A stretch of 64,000 nucleotides of DNA from the NCBI RefSeq assembly GCF_015644665.1, contig NZ_JADOBQ010000004.1:131501-195500 (forward strand). The letters are read 5' to 3'. Position 1 is the first letter of the stretch; each line of letters opens with the position of its first letter. Below the pieces are notes generated by a model. That model did no database searches. It worked only from the letters and a program-made list of their open reading frames with translations, and was not told the origin of the DNA. The stretch is from Roseobacter sp. MH60115. Lineage in GTDB: Bacteria > Pseudomonadota > Alphaproteobacteria > Rhodobacterales > Rhodobacteraceae. Positions 24,303 to 33,478 of this stretch are shown one piece after another. The position numbers were made by a program, and so were the translations under genes.

Positions 24303-24647
24303 ATGAGCAGCCCTGAATCCGGATCCTATGACGCCACCGAAGCCGCCCCGCATGGCAAGCCCCGCGCCACCGAATGGCCCCTGTGGGAGGTGTTTATCCG
24401 GGGTCAGCACGGCCTCAGCCACCGGCATGTCGGCTCGCTGCATGCAGCGGACGCCGAAAGCGCGATCAAGAACGCCCGCGATGTCTATACCCGTCGCAAC
24501 GAGGGCGTTAGCATCTGGGTGGTCGAAGCCGCCGCCATCGCCGCCTCCTCCCCCGAGGAAAAAGGCCCGCTCTACGAGCCATCCAATGACAAGGTGTACC
24601 GCCACCCGACCTTCTTCGACATCCCAGACGACGTAGGTGCGATGTGA
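24303..24647 (+). CDS. paaB: Phenylacetyl-CoA 1,2-epoxidase subunit PaaB
   Basis: A 114-residue subunit that bridges PaaAC units in the epoxidase complex. The recognisable core is WPLWEVFIRGQHGLSHRHVGSLHAADAE followed by ARDVYTRRNEGVSIWVV. The C-terminus overlaps the paaC start by 4 bp. It has a slightly longer N-terminus than the E. coli protein (about 95 residues), starting MSSPESGSYDATEA. Confidence 0.96.
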   Translation: MSSPESGSYDATEAAPHGKPRATEWPLWEVFIRGQHGLSHRHVGSLHAADAESAIKNARDVYTRRNEGVSIWVVEAAAIAASSPEEKGPLYEPSNDKVYRHPTFFDIPDDVGAM

Positions 24648-25399
24648 GTGAACCGCTTTTCGAATTCCTGTGCCGCATGGGGGACAACACGCTGGTGCTG
24701 GGGCACCGTGTGTCGGAGTGGTGCGGCGTGGCGCCTGTGTTGGAAGAAGACATCGCACTGGCCAATACCGCGCTGGATTTGATCGGGCAGACGACGCTCT
24801 GGCTGAATCTCGCGGGCGAGGTCGAGGGCAAAGGCCGCGATGCCGATGCGCTCGCTTTTCGCCGGGACGTCTGGGAGTTTCGCAATGTGCTTCTGGTCGA
24901 ACAACCCAACGGTGATTTCGGCCAGACCATGATGCGGCAATTCCTGTTCGACCTCTGGCACAAGGGCATGCTAACCGCTTTGCAGGACAGCAGCCACGAC
25001 CAGATTGCCGCGATTGCGGAGAAGTCGCTCAAGGAGGTGACCTATCATCTGGAACGCACCACCGACACGGTGGTGGGGCTGGGCGACGGGACGGATGAAA
25101 GCCATGATCGCATGCAAAACGCCCTTGATAGGCTCTATCCATTTGTCGGAGAGATGTTTGTCTCTGACGCCATCGATACCGCGATGATGGCCGAGGGTAT
25201 CGCGCCCGATCCCGCAGATTTGCGCCCGGCTTTCGATGCGAGACTGGACGAGGTTCTCTCTGATGCGACGCTGATCAGACCCACGAGTGATTTTGCGCAT
25301 AAGGGCGGAAAATCAGGGCAGCGACACTCGGAACATCTGGGCCATATGCTCAGCCAGATGCAATGGTTGCAGCGTGCCTACCCGGATGCGACATGGTGA
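24644..25399 (+). CDS. paaC: Phenylacetyl-CoA 1,2-epoxidase subunit PaaC (structural)
   Basis: A 251-residue ferritin-like structural partner of PaaA. Family blocks include LVLGHRVSEWCGVAPVLEEDIALANTALDLIGQ (from about residue 17) and KEVTYHLERTTDTVVGLGDGTDES. The GTG start lies in the 4-bp overlap with paaB. Its stop overlaps paaD by 7 bp, in line with a tightly coupled complex operon. Confidence 0.96.
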   Translation: MSEPLFEFLCRMGDNTLVLGHRVSEWCGVAPVLEEDIALANTALDLIGQTTLWLNLAGEVEGKGRDADALAFRRDVWEFRNVLLVEQPNGDFGQTMMRQFLFDLWHKGMLTALQDSSHDQIAAIAEKSLKEVTYHLERTTDTVVGLGDGTDESHDRMQNALDRLYPFVGEMFVSDAIDTAMMAEGIAPDPADLRPAFDARLDEVLSDATLIRPTSDFAHKGGKSGQRHSEHLGHMLSQMQWLQRAYPDATW

Positions 25400-25860
25400 C
25401 CGATAAACCCACGACCGAGGTGATCTGGGAATGGCTGGATGCCGTGCCCGACCCGGAGATTCCGGCGATCAGCCTGACCGATCTGGGCATCATTCGGAAT
25501 GTCGAATGGGTGGGTGATACGCTAGAGGTGACCGTAACGCCGACCTATTCCGGCTGCCCCGCCACACGCATCATCACTCTCGACATCGAAACTGCCTTGC
25601 GCGACCGCGGTATCGAAAAACTGACGCTGAAAACGCAGCTTTCCCCGGCCTGGACCACCGATTGGCTGACGGAACGCGGCAAAGAGCGGCTTGAGGGGTA
25701 TGGGATTGCGCCACCACAACCGGCAGGTGGCCCGCAGCACTGCCCGCTTTGCAAATCAAGTCATGTCGAACGGATCAGCCAGTTCGGCTCCACCCCCTGC
25801 AAGGCCCAGTGGCGCTGCCAGAGCTGCCTGGAACCCTTCGACTATTTCAAGTGTATCTGA
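25393..25860 (+). CDS. paaD: PaaD, iron-sulfur/di-iron maturation factor
   Basis: A 155-residue protein with an N-terminal DUF59 (MIP18-like) domain (VPDPEIPAISLTDLGIIRNVEW) and a C-terminal zinc-ribbon-like region with paired cysteines (CPLCKSSHVERISQFGSTPCKAQWRCQSC, from about 119). PaaD is required for epoxidase activity and is thought to help cofactor assembly. The ATG at 25393 overlaps paaC by 7 bp; an earlier in-frame start at 25363 would overlap more and precede the conserved region by ten odd residues. The stop forms TGATG with paaE. Confidence 0.94.
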   Translation: MVTDKPTTEVIWEWLDAVPDPEIPAISLTDLGIIRNVEWVGDTLEVTVTPTYSGCPATRIITLDIETALRDRGIEKLTLKTQLSPAWTTDWLTERGKERLEGYGIAPPQPAGGPQHCPLCKSSHVERISQFGSTPCKAQWRCQSCLEPFDYFKCI

Positions 25861-26924
25861 TGCCCCAATTTCATCCCCTCACCGTGACAGACATCCACCA
25901 CACCATCCGCGATGCGGTGGTGCTGACGTTGAAACCGGACAGCCCGGAGGCGTTCAAATTCACCCAAGGCCAATACCTGACCTTCAAGCAGGATTTCGAC
26001 GGCACGGAGGTGCGGCGCAACTATTCGATCTGCGCCGGGCTTGACGACGGCGTGCTGCAGGTCGGGATCAAACGGGTCGACGGCGGGGCGTTCTCCACCT
26101 TTGCGAACACACAGCTGAAAGTTGGTGACACCCTGCAGGCCATGCCGCCTTCGGGATCGTTTTTTACCCGGTTAGAGCCTGATACCGCGAAATCATACCT
26201 CGGGTTTGCCGGTGGTTCCGGCATCACGCCGGTCTTGTCGATCCTGAAAACCGTGCTGCACCGGGAGCCGCACGCGACTTTCACGCTGGTCTATGCGAAC
26301 CGCGCGGTGAACACGATCATGTTCCGCGAGGAGCTGGAAGATTTGAAAAACCGCTATATGGGGCGGCTGACGATCATCCACATTCTCGAATCCGGTCAAG
26401 ACATGGAGCTTTTCACTGGGCGTGTCGATCAAGAGAAGTGCGACAAGCTGTTCCAGCATTGGATCGACGTCACATCGGTTGATACCGCCTTCATCTGCGG
26501 ACCCGAACCGATGATGCTGGCCATTGCCGATAGCCTGAAAACCCACGGGTTAGAGCCTGATCAGATCAAATTCGAGCTTTTCACCGAGAGCCAGCAGGGA
26601 CGTCTGGCAAAGCAGGAAATCGCAGCGCGTGCCGCCGACCAGAAAGGCACCGAGGCGCAGGTTACCGTCGAAGGTGTGACGCGCCGTTTCACCATGCCAA
26701 AGGATCAATCGGTGCTCGAAGCCGCGCTCGACAATGCGCTGGACGCACCTTTTGCCTGCAAGGCGGGCGTCTGTTCCACCTGCAAGGCGCGGGTGCTGGA
26801 GGGCGAGTACGAGATGCTCTCAAACCACGCGCTGGAAGATTACGAGGTGGAACAGGGCATGGTGCTGACCTGCCAGTGCTACCCGCTGAGTGACAAAATC
26901 GTCGTGGAATACGACACCCATTAA
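25860..26924 (+). CDS. paaE: Phenylacetyl-CoA 1,2-epoxidase reductase PaaE
   Basis: A 354-residue NADPH-dependent reductase passing electrons to PaaA. The N-terminal FAD domain has RRNYSICAG, the nucleotide domain has LGFAGGSGITPVLSILKT and FICGPEPMM, and the C-terminal plant-type 2Fe-2S ferredoxin domain has CKAGVCSTCKARVLEG plus a distal CQC. Starting at the TGATG overlap with paaD gives the family-typical N-terminus MPQFHPLTV. Confidence 0.96.
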   Translation: MPQFHPLTVTDIHHTIRDAVVLTLKPDSPEAFKFTQGQYLTFKQDFDGTEVRRNYSICAGLDDGVLQVGIKRVDGGAFSTFANTQLKVGDTLQAMPPSGSFFTRLEPDTAKSYLGFAGGSGITPVLSILKTVLHREPHATFTLVYANRAVNTIMFREELEDLKNRYMGRLTIIHILESGQDMELFTGRVDQEKCDKLFQHWIDVTSVDTAFICGPEPMMLAIADSLKTHGLEPDQIKFELFTESQQGRLAKQEIAARAADQKGTEAQVTVEGVTRRFTMPKDQSVLEAALDNALDAPFACKAGVCSTCKARVLEGEYEMLSNHALEDYEVEQGMVLTCQCYPLSDKIVVEYDTH

Positions 26925-26933
26925 GGAGCCCCC

Positions 26934-28976
26934 ATGCCCAAGGATATGAACCTGCGCGATGTCATGAGCTTTGCCGCCGGGCAGTGGATTGGTCCAGGCG
27001 CGGGCGCGCGGTCGATCGCAAGCGCCATCACGGGCGAGGTCATCGCAACTGCGGGCAATGATGCGCTGGATGTGCAGGCCATGCTTGGTTACGCCCGCGA
27101 CGTTGGTGGGCCAGGCTTGCGCAAGCTCACCTTTCACGACCGCGCGCGCATGCTCAAGGCGCTGGCGCTGTATTTGAAGGACCACAGACAAACCCTCTAT
27201 GACCTCAGCTTTGACACCGGGGCCACGCAATCGGATCACATGATCGACGTTGACGGCGGGATCGGTACGATGCTGGTCTTTGCCTCCAAGGGGCGCCGCG
27301 AGATGCCGGACGCGCGGGTCTATCTCGACGGGCCGGTCGAGCAGCTGGGCCGTCACGGGCAATTCGTTGGCCGCCATATCGCAACCCCGCTGCAGGGCGT
27401 CGCAGTGCACATCAACGCCTTCAACTTCCCCGTCTGGGGCATGCTGGAGAAACTGGCCCCCACCCTGCTGGCAGGGGTTCCCGCCATCGTCAAACCGGCC
27501 ACCGCAACCTGCTATGTGACGGAACGCTGCGTACGTCTGATGCTCGACAGTGGTCTGTTGCCTGAGGGGGCGGTGCAACTGGTCACGGGGGGCTTGGGCG
27601 ACATGCTGGACCATCTTGATTGTCAGGATGCGGTCAGCTTCACCGGGTCGGCGGAGACGGCGCTGAAACTGCGCGCCAACCCGCATCTGCTGGAGCGTTC
27701 CGTGCGCTTCATGGCGGAGCAGGACAGTCTCAACGCCTCGGTTCTGTGCCCGGATGCCACGCCCGGCACCCCTGAATTCGACCTCTTCGTGAAAGAGGTG
27801 CACCGCGAAATGACCGCCAAGGCCGGGCAGAAATGCACTGCCATCCGGCGCATCATGGTCCCGCAACCACAGGTCGATGCCGTCATCGCTGCCCTTTCCA
27901 ACAAACTGGCCAAAACCACGATTGGCGATCCGCGCCTGGAGACCTCGCGCATGGGCGCTTTGGTCTCTAACGCGCAGAAACGGGACGTTCTGGAGAAGGC
28001 GGAGGTGATCGCGCAGGAAGCCGAACGCGTCTTTGGTGACCCGACGGATTTCGAGGTACAGGGCGCGGACCCGGACAAGGGTGCCTTCCTGCCGCCCATG
28101 CTGTTTCACTGCGCAGACCCGGACAGCGCGCAACGGCTGCACGATACCGAAGCCTTCGGACCAGTCTCGACCATCATGGGCTACCGCGACCCGGGCCACG
28201 CCACCCATCTGCTCAACCGCGGCAAAGGCTCACTTGTGGCCTCTGTCATCACCAACGACCCGGAGGTCGCGACAGAGATCACGATGGGTGCCGCCGCCTT
28301 CCACGGGCGGCTCTATTTCAACAATCGGACATCGATGAAAGAAGCGACCGGTCACGGCTCCCCGCTGCCCCATATGGTGCATGGCGGGCCGGGCCGCGCT
28401 GGTGGCGGCGAAGAGCTGGGCGGCATTCGCGGCGTCATGCATTACATGCAGCGCACGGCGATACAGGGCAGCCCGGATGTGCTGTCGGCGATCACCGGGC
28501 AATGGGTGCCCGGGGCGGCGGAAAACCAGAACGCCGCGCATCCCTTCACCCGTCGCTTTGGCGCCCTGCAGATCGGCGACACCCTGAACGCCGGGCCGCG
28601 CGAGATCACGCTTGAGGATATCGAGACATTCGCCCATTTCACCGGCGATACCTTTTACGCCCATATGGACGACGACGCGGCGGCGGCGAACCCTTTCTTT
28701 CCAGGGCGCGTTGCCCACGGCTATCTGCTGCTCAGCTTTGCGGCGGGCATGTTCGTGCAACCCGATCCCGGCCCGGTGCTGGCCAACACCGGCCTCGACA
28801 GCCTGCGTTTCATGGCGCCGGTGCAGCCGGGGGACAGCATCAACGTGCGATTGACCGTCAAGGCCAAGACCCCGCGCAACGAAGACTACGGCGAAATACG
28901 CTGGCACGTGACCCTGACCAATCAGGACGACGAAGCCGTTGCCGAGTATGAATTGCTGACGATGAATGCTTTCTGA
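26934..28976 (+). CDS. paaZ: PaaZ, bifunctional oxepin-CoA hydrolase/semialdehyde dehydrogenase
   Basis: A 680-residue fusion. The aldehyde dehydrogenase domain (about 1-520) carries FTGSAETALKLRANP, MAEQDSLN and the nucleophilic Cys in AGQKCTAIRRIM. The MaoC-type hydratase domain (about 540-680) carries HFTGDTFYAHMDDDAAAANPFFPGRVAHGYLLLS with the catalytic Asp/His pair. It opens the oxepin ring and oxidises the resulting semialdehyde. AAGGAG precedes the ATG. Its end overlaps paaX by 11 bp. Confidence 0.96.
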   Translation: MPKDMNLRDVMSFAAGQWIGPGAGARSIASAITGEVIATAGNDALDVQAMLGYARDVGGPGLRKLTFHDRARMLKALALYLKDHRQTLYDLSFDTGATQSDHMIDVDGGIGTMLVFASKGRREMPDARVYLDGPVEQLGRHGQFVGRHIATPLQGVAVHINAFNFPVWGMLEKLAPTLLAGVPAIVKPATATCYVTERCVRLMLDSGLLPEGAVQLVTGGLGDMLDHLDCQDAVSFTGSAETALKLRANPHLLERSVRFMAEQDSLNASVLCPDATPGTPEFDLFVKEVHREMTAKAGQKCTAIRRIMVPQPQVDAVIAALSNKLAKTTIGDPRLETSRMGALVSNAQKRDVLEKAEVIAQEAERVFGDPTDFEVQGADPDKGAFLPPMLFHCADPDSAQRLHDTEAFGPVSTIMGYRDPGHATHLLNRGKGSLVASVITNDPEVATEITMGAAAFHGRLYFNNRTSMKEATGHGSPLPHMVHGGPGRAGGGEELGGIRGVMHYMQRTAIQGSPDVLSAITGQWVPGAAENQNAAHPFTRRFGALQIGDTLNAGPREITLEDIETFAHFTGDTFYAHMDDDAAAANPFFPGRVAHGYLLLSFAAGMFVQPDPGPVLANTGLDSLRFMAPVQPGDSINVRLTVKAKTPRNEDYGEIRWHVTLTNQDDEAVAEYELLTMNAF

Positions 28977-29742
28977 TCCATTGGACCACCTAACAACCGC
29001 CCTGACCGACCTAGGGGGCCAGCGGGTCTGGTCCCTGCTGGTGACCGTCTTCGGTGATCTTGTGCCGGACGCGGGCGCAGGCATCGACGGGCCGGTGCTG
29101 TCCACGCTCATGGGGCGGATGAACGTCCGGGCGGAAGCAACGCGCGTGGCCCTGCACCGGCTGCGCAACGACGGCTGGATCACCTCCGCCAAATCGGGAC
29201 GCACCAGCCGCCACAGCCTGACGGAACACGGGCGCCGCGAAACCATTCAGGCCAGCCGCCGCATCTATGCCGCACCAGATGACATGCCCGGCGGATGGGT
29301 GGTTCTGCTGACCGAAGAGGCAAATGGCGACCGGCGCAACCTGCTGGAAACTGCGGGGTTCACGCAGATGATGCCGCGGGTCTACATCGGCCCCGCCGGG
29401 CGCACAGTGCCGGATAACACGCTGGCGCTGAGCGGTGATGCGGTGCCGGATTGGCTGCGCCGGCAGCTGACACCCGAGACGCTTTGCGCGGATTACAGCA
29501 AGCTGCACCGTATCCTGACCGAGATCGACAGCGCCTTGCCAAACGGTGCCGATCTGTCGCCGGTTGACTGTGCCGTGCTGCGCTGCCTGATCGTGCACAA
29601 CTGGCGGCGGCTGGTGTTGAAACACCCCGACCTGCCCGCCGCCCTCTACACCGATGACTGGCGCGAACAAGAGTGTCGCGCGCTGGTGACCGCGCTGCTG
29701 CACAGATTTCCACGGCCAGACCTCGCCGATCTCGCCGCGTAA
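28966..29742 (+). CDS. paaX: PaaX-family transcriptional regulator
   Basis: A 258-residue regulator with an N-terminal winged helix (MNVRAEATRVALHRLRNDGWITSAKSGRTSRHSLTEHGRR, from about 47), a central PaaX domain with GWVVLLTE, and a C-terminal domain containing LRCLIVHNWRRLVLKHPDLPAALYTDDWRE. PaaX proteins repress paa genes and release DNA on binding phenylacetyl-CoA. Here it is the last gene of the operon, not divergent as in E. coli, which implies that it is repressed along with its targets. Confidence 0.9.
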   Translation: MLSDPLDHLTTALTDLGGQRVWSLLVTVFGDLVPDAGAGIDGPVLSTLMGRMNVRAEATRVALHRLRNDGWITSAKSGRTSRHSLTEHGRRETIQASRRIYAAPDDMPGGWVVLLTEEANGDRRNLLETAGFTQMMPRVYIGPAGRTVPDNTLALSGDAVPDWLRRQLTPETLCADYSKLHRILTEIDSALPNGADLSPVDCAVLRCLIVHNWRRLVLKHPDLPAALYTDDWREQECRALVTALLHRFPRPDLADLAA

Positions 29743-29784
29743 CCTGTGCTTTCCCAAGCCAATAAGGCAGGCTATAGGGAGCAC

Positions 29785-30399
29785 ATGACACATAGCGTAT
29801 ATAAAAATGACCTTCCGGACGGGCTTGATCTGGGGCCTGTTGTTGCCATCGATTGCGAAACGATGGGCCTCAATCCACACCGTGACCGGCTCTGCGTCGT
29901 GCAGCTGTCAGGCGGCGACGGCAAAGCGCATCTGGTGCAGATCGCCATGGGCCAGACCGACGCACCGAACCTCTGCGCCTTGCTGGAAAATCCGGCTGTG
30001 CTCAAACTCTTTCACTTCGGGCGCTTCGATATCGCCGCGATGCTGAACACCTTCGGCGCGACCGCATCACCGGTTTATTGCACCAAGATCGCCAGCCGCC
30101 TCGTGCGGACTTTCACCGACCGGCACGGGCTGGCCAAGCTGCTGCAGGAATTGCTGAACATCGACATCTCTAAACAACAGCAATCCAGCGACTGGGGTGC
30201 GGACACGCTGACAGATGCGCAGGTCGACTATGCAGCCTCTGACGTGCTTTACCTGCACCGGCTGCGGGAGGCGCTGAACGTGATGTTGGAACGGGAAGGG
30301 CGTATGGAGCTGGCGCAATCCTGCTTTGATTTCCTGCCGATCCGGGCGCGGCTGGACCTCGAAGGCTGGCCCGACACGGACATCTTTGCACATTCATGA
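29785..30399 (+). CDS. Short ribonuclease D-type 3'-5' exonuclease
   Basis: A 204-residue DEDDy exonuclease: motif I VAIDCETMGL, motif II LFHFGRFDIAAM and motif III (Y...D) YAASDVLYLHRL. It contains only the exonuclease module; the two HRDC domains of full RNase D (about 375 residues) are absent. Such short proteins are common in alphaproteobacteria and presumably trim structured RNA 3' ends. The ATG at 29785 follows GGGAG. It overlaps kdsD by 4 bp (ATGA), tying it to the LPS block. Confidence 0.9.
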   Translation: MTHSVYKNDLPDGLDLGPVVAIDCETMGLNPHRDRLCVVQLSGGDGKAHLVQIAMGQTDAPNLCALLENPAVLKLFHFGRFDIAAMLNTFGATASPVYCTKIASRLVRTFTDRHGLAKLLQELLNIDISKQQQSSDWGADTLTDAQVDYAASDVLYLHRLREALNVMLEREGRMELAQSCFDFLPIRARLDLEGWPDTDIFAHS

Positions 30400-31358
30400 G
30401 CACGCCCTTTCTTGATACGGCCCGCCGGGTGATCCGGACCGAGGCCGATGCGCTCACCACGCTGGCCGAGGGGCTGGATGCGCGGTTTCGCGACGCCATC
30501 GACCTGCTGCTGAACAGCAAGGGCCGCGTGATCGTCACCGGCATTGGCAAATCCGGCCATATCGCGCGCAAGATCGCCGCCACCATGGCCAGCACCGGCA
30601 CGCCCGCGCAATTCGTGCACCCGGCAGAGGCGAGCCACGGCGATCTCGGCATGATCACCAGCGCCGATGTGGTGCTGGCGATCTCCAATTCGGGCGAGGC
30701 GCCGGAGCTTGCCAACCTGCTGGCCTACGCGCGCCGGTTTGACATTCCGTTGCTCGGGATCACCAGCGCCGAAGGCTCCAGCCTTGGCCGTGAATGCGAT
30801 GTGGTGCTGTTGCTGCCAAAACTGGGGGAAGCTTGCGGCACCGGCGTTGTCCCCTCCTCCTCGACAACGATGACGCTGGCACTGGGCGATGCGCTGGCCA
30901 TCGCGCTGATGGAGCACCGCGCCTTTACACCCGAAAACTTTCGCGACTTTCACCCCGGCGGCAAACTGGGCGCCCAGCTCAGCCGGGTGTCGGATTTGAT
31001 GCACAGCGGGGATCAGCTGCCCCTGGTCCACCCGGAAACGCCGATGTCGGACGCGCTAATCGAGATCAGCCAGAAGGGGTTTGGCGTTGTCGGTGTGACC
31101 GATCAGGCGGGGTTGCTCGCAGGGATCATCACCGACGGCGACCTGCGGCGCCATATGGAGGGGCTTTTGTCGTTGAACGCCCAAGACGTCATGACGCCCT
31201 CGCCCGTGACCATCGAACCGAGTGCACTGGCCGAAAAGGCCGTCGCCATGATGCAGGCCCGCCAGATCACCAGCCTCTTTGTGGTCGACGCCAGCGGGCC
31301 AGCCACACCGCTTGGCCTGATCCGCATCCATGATTGTCTGCGCGTCGGTCTGGGATAG
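30396..31358 (+). CDS. kdsD: D-arabinose 5-phosphate isomerase (KpsF/GutQ/KdsD)
   Basis: A 320-residue enzyme making arabinose 5-phosphate, the first step to Kdo. The SIS domain is in the first 200 residues (VIVTGIGKSGHIARKIAATMASTGTPAQFVHPAEASHGDLGMI, from about 45) and two CBS domains follow (DLMHSGDQLPLV and DVMTPSPVTIEPSALAEKA). Length matches the family (about 320-330). It starts inside the RNase D stop and precedes lptC by 6 bp, grouping Kdo synthesis with LPS transport. Confidence 0.94.
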   Translation: MSTPFLDTARRVIRTEADALTTLAEGLDARFRDAIDLLLNSKGRVIVTGIGKSGHIARKIAATMASTGTPAQFVHPAEASHGDLGMITSADVVLAISNSGEAPELANLLAYARRFDIPLLGITSAEGSSLGRECDVVLLLPKLGEACGTGVVPSSSTTMTLALGDALAIALMEHRAFTPENFRDFHPGGKLGAQLSRVSDLMHSGDQLPLVHPETPMSDALIEISQKGFGVVGVTDQAGLLAGIITDGDLRRHMEGLLSLNAQDVMTPSPVTIEPSALAEKAVAMMQARQITSLFVVDASGPATPLGLIRIHDCLRVGLG

Positions 31359-31364
31359 GCCGGG

Positions 31365-31973
31365 ATGCGCGGAGATCGGTATTCACGCATGGTGGCCTGG
31401 CTGAAAGTGGCCCTGCCCCTTGCAGCCCTTGGCCTGCTGTCGACCCTGTTTCTGTTGTCGCGCGTGGTCGATCCCACGGAATCGATCCCCTTTGCCGACA
31501 CCGAAGTGCAGGACCGTCTGCTGAACCAGCAGATCTCCGGCCCCTACTATTCGGGCACGACGGCGAACGGCGACCAGATCGCCTTTGTCGCGGAGAAAGT
31601 CTTGACGCCGAACGGCCTGGGCGGTGCCAACCGGGCCGAAGATGTCTTTGTGAAAATCGAGATGGTCAGCGGCACCACGGTAAACGTCACGTCGAACAAG
31701 GCACGGGTCAACATAGGTCAGGATGTCGCGGACTTGACCGGCAATGTGGTGATCACCACGTCCCAAGGGTACATCATCACCAGCGAAGCGCTGATAGCGA
31801 GAATTGCCGCCTTGGACCTGCGTTCCCCCGATACGGTTTTTGCAACCACCCCCGCAGGCGAGCTAACTGCGGGGTCCATGCGGCTGATGTCCCCCGAACC
31901 GGACGCACCGGCGCAATTGGTTTTCACAAATGGCGTGAAACTGATATATCAGCCCAAACAGGCGAAAGACTGA
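31365..31973 (+). CDS. lptC: LPS export periplasmic/inner-membrane protein LptC
   Basis: A 202-residue bitopic protein: one N-terminal transmembrane helix (WLKVALPLAALGLLSTLFLLS) and a periplasmic beta-jellyroll with LptC-type strands (ISGPYYSGTTANGDQIAFVAEKV, then DVADLTGNVVITTSQGYIITSEAL). It links the LptBFG motor to LptA. An in-frame ATG at 31389 is a possible alternative start. It lies between kdsD and lptA with gaps of only 3 to 6 bp. Confidence 0.88.
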   Translation: MRGDRYSRMVAWLKVALPLAALGLLSTLFLLSRVVDPTESIPFADTEVQDRLLNQQISGPYYSGTTANGDQIAFVAEKVLTPNGLGGANRAEDVFVKIEMVSGTTVNVTSNKARVNIGQDVADLTGNVVITTSQGYIITSEALIARIAALDLRSPDTVFATTPAGELTAGSMRLMSPEPDAPAQLVFTNGVKLIYQPKQAKD

Positions 31974-31976
31974 TCC

Positions 31977-32468
31977 GTGACATTGTTAAGAATATTTATC
32001 CTGCCCCTGTTCCTTCTGGCCACCGCCCCGGCATTGCTTGCGCAGGGAACCCAGGTCGCCTTCGGCAGCCTGCAACAAGACACCGGCCTGCCAGTGGAAG
32101 TCACCGCGGACAATCTCGCGGTTGATCAGGGCACCGGAGAGGCCGTGTTCACAGGCAATGTCGTGGTCGGTCAGGGTGCGATGCGGCTGTCTGCCAAACG
32201 GCTGCTTGTCGTCTACCGCGAAGACACCGAAGGGATCGAACGGATGGAGGCCACCGGCGATGTGGTACTGGTGTCCGGTCCGGATGCGGCCGAATCGGAA
32301 CGCGCAGATTACAATATTGACGATGGCACGATCGTGATGACCGGCAACGTGCTGCTGACCCAGGGACCCTCTGCCCTGACGGCGGACAAAATGACCGTGC
32401 AGCTCGACACTGGCACCGCCCAGATGGCCGGGTCGGTAAAGACCATTTTGCAGACCGGCGACAATTAA
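31977..32468 (+). CDS. lptA: LPS transport periplasmic bridge protein LptA
   Basis: A 163-residue exported protein. A signal peptide (LLRIFILPLFLLATAPALLAQG) precedes the OstA-like jellyroll: LPVEVTADNLAVDQGTGEAVFTGNVVVGQGAMRLSAKRLLV and GTIVMTGNVLLTQGPSALTADKMTVQLDTG. LptA oligomers shuttle LPS across the periplasm. The start is GTG at 31977, giving the signal peptide at once. It abuts lptB with no gap (TAAATG). Confidence 0.93.
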   Translation: MTLLRIFILPLFLLATAPALLAQGTQVAFGSLQQDTGLPVEVTADNLAVDQGTGEAVFTGNVVVGQGAMRLSAKRLLVVYREDTEGIERMEATGDVVLVSGPDAAESERADYNIDDGTIVMTGNVLLTQGPSALTADKMTVQLDTGTAQMAGSVKTILQTGDN

Positions 32469-33227
32469 ATGGCACGACCCACCCTGACCGTCTCCGAAGG
32501 TTCCGCCGGGCTGCACGTAGAGCACCTGCGCAAATCCTACCGCAAGAAAACCGTGATCCGCGATTTTTCCATGTATCTGGAGCGCGGGGAAGTGGTGGCT
32601 CTGCTGGGCCCGAACGGCTCCGGCAAGACAACCACCTTTTACGCGGTGGCCGGGCTGGTCACGCCTGAAGGCGGCACCGTTCTGATTGATGGGCAGGATG
32701 TCACGGCCTTGCCGATGTATCGTCGCGCCCGGCTGGGCATCGGCTATCTCCCACAAGAGATGAGCATTTTCAGGGGCTTGTCCGTACAAGACAACATCAG
32801 CGCCATCCTCGACATCGCCGAGGCGGACCGTCACAAGCGCCGCGAACGGCTCGAAGAGCTGCTCAGCGAATTCTCCATTGAACATCTGCGACGTGCGCCT
32901 GCGCTGGCCCTGTCGGGGGGTGAACGGCGCCGGGTCGAAATCGCCCGCTGTCTCGCCGCCAATCCCAAATACCTGCTTCTGGATGAACCTTTTGCCGGGG
33001 TTGATCCGATCTCTGTCGGGGATATCCGGCACCTCGTCGCCGACCTGAAAAAACGCGGCATCGGCGTGCTGATCACCGATCACAACGTCCGCGAAACGCT
33101 CGAAATCGTCGACCGCGCCTATATTCTGCACGAGGGGCGTGTGCTGATGTCCGGCACCCCGGACGAGGTCGTCGAGAACGAAAACGTGCGCCGCGTCTAC
33201 CTCGGCGACAACTTCAAAATCTCCTGA
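32469..33227 (+). CDS. lptB: LPS export ABC transporter ATP-binding protein LptB
   Basis: A 252-residue cytoplasmic ATPase that extracts LPS from the inner membrane with LptFG. Walker A GPNGSGKTT, LptB-type Q-loop region GIGYLPQEMSIFRGLSVQDNI, signature LSGGERRRVEIARCLA, Walker B YLLLDEPFAGVDP and H-loop ITDHNVRETL. The C-terminus YLGDNFKIS is close to typical LptB. After it, the order lptB-rpoN-hpf common in other proteobacteria is broken: rpoN is missing. Confidence 0.96.
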   Translation: MARPTLTVSEGSAGLHVEHLRKSYRKKTVIRDFSMYLERGEVVALLGPNGSGKTTTFYAVAGLVTPEGGTVLIDGQDVTALPMYRRARLGIGYLPQEMSIFRGLSVQDNISAILDIAEADRHKRRERLEELLSEFSIEHLRRAPALALSGGERRRVEIARCLAANPKYLLLDEPFAGVDPISVGDIRHLVADLKKRGIGVLITDHNVRETLEIVDRAYILHEGRVLMSGTPDEVVENENVRRVYLGDNFKIS

Positions 33228-33478
33228 TCCAGCCGCGCGCGCGTTAACGCTTTTTTCCGCGCACGCGACCCGCTTTTGTTTGACTCTGGTGTCGGTTATC
33301 GGGCTCAATGAAGCCATGGCACGTACCAGTTTCTGTCTGACCGCGCATCAGCCTGCCTGCCAAGGCCCGGAAGACAATCATCATATGGAACGCCATTTTC
33401 CGTGATCCTCTGACCCGCTTCCCCGGCGTCTCTGCGCCCGGAAACCCGATGCAGGATCAACCATTCGAAGGAGAGACT

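Noticed and set aside
33241-33256. GCGTTAACGC followed by TTTTTT after lptB
   Set aside because: The palindrome can form only a 3-bp GC stem with an AT loop, too weak for a confident terminator call.
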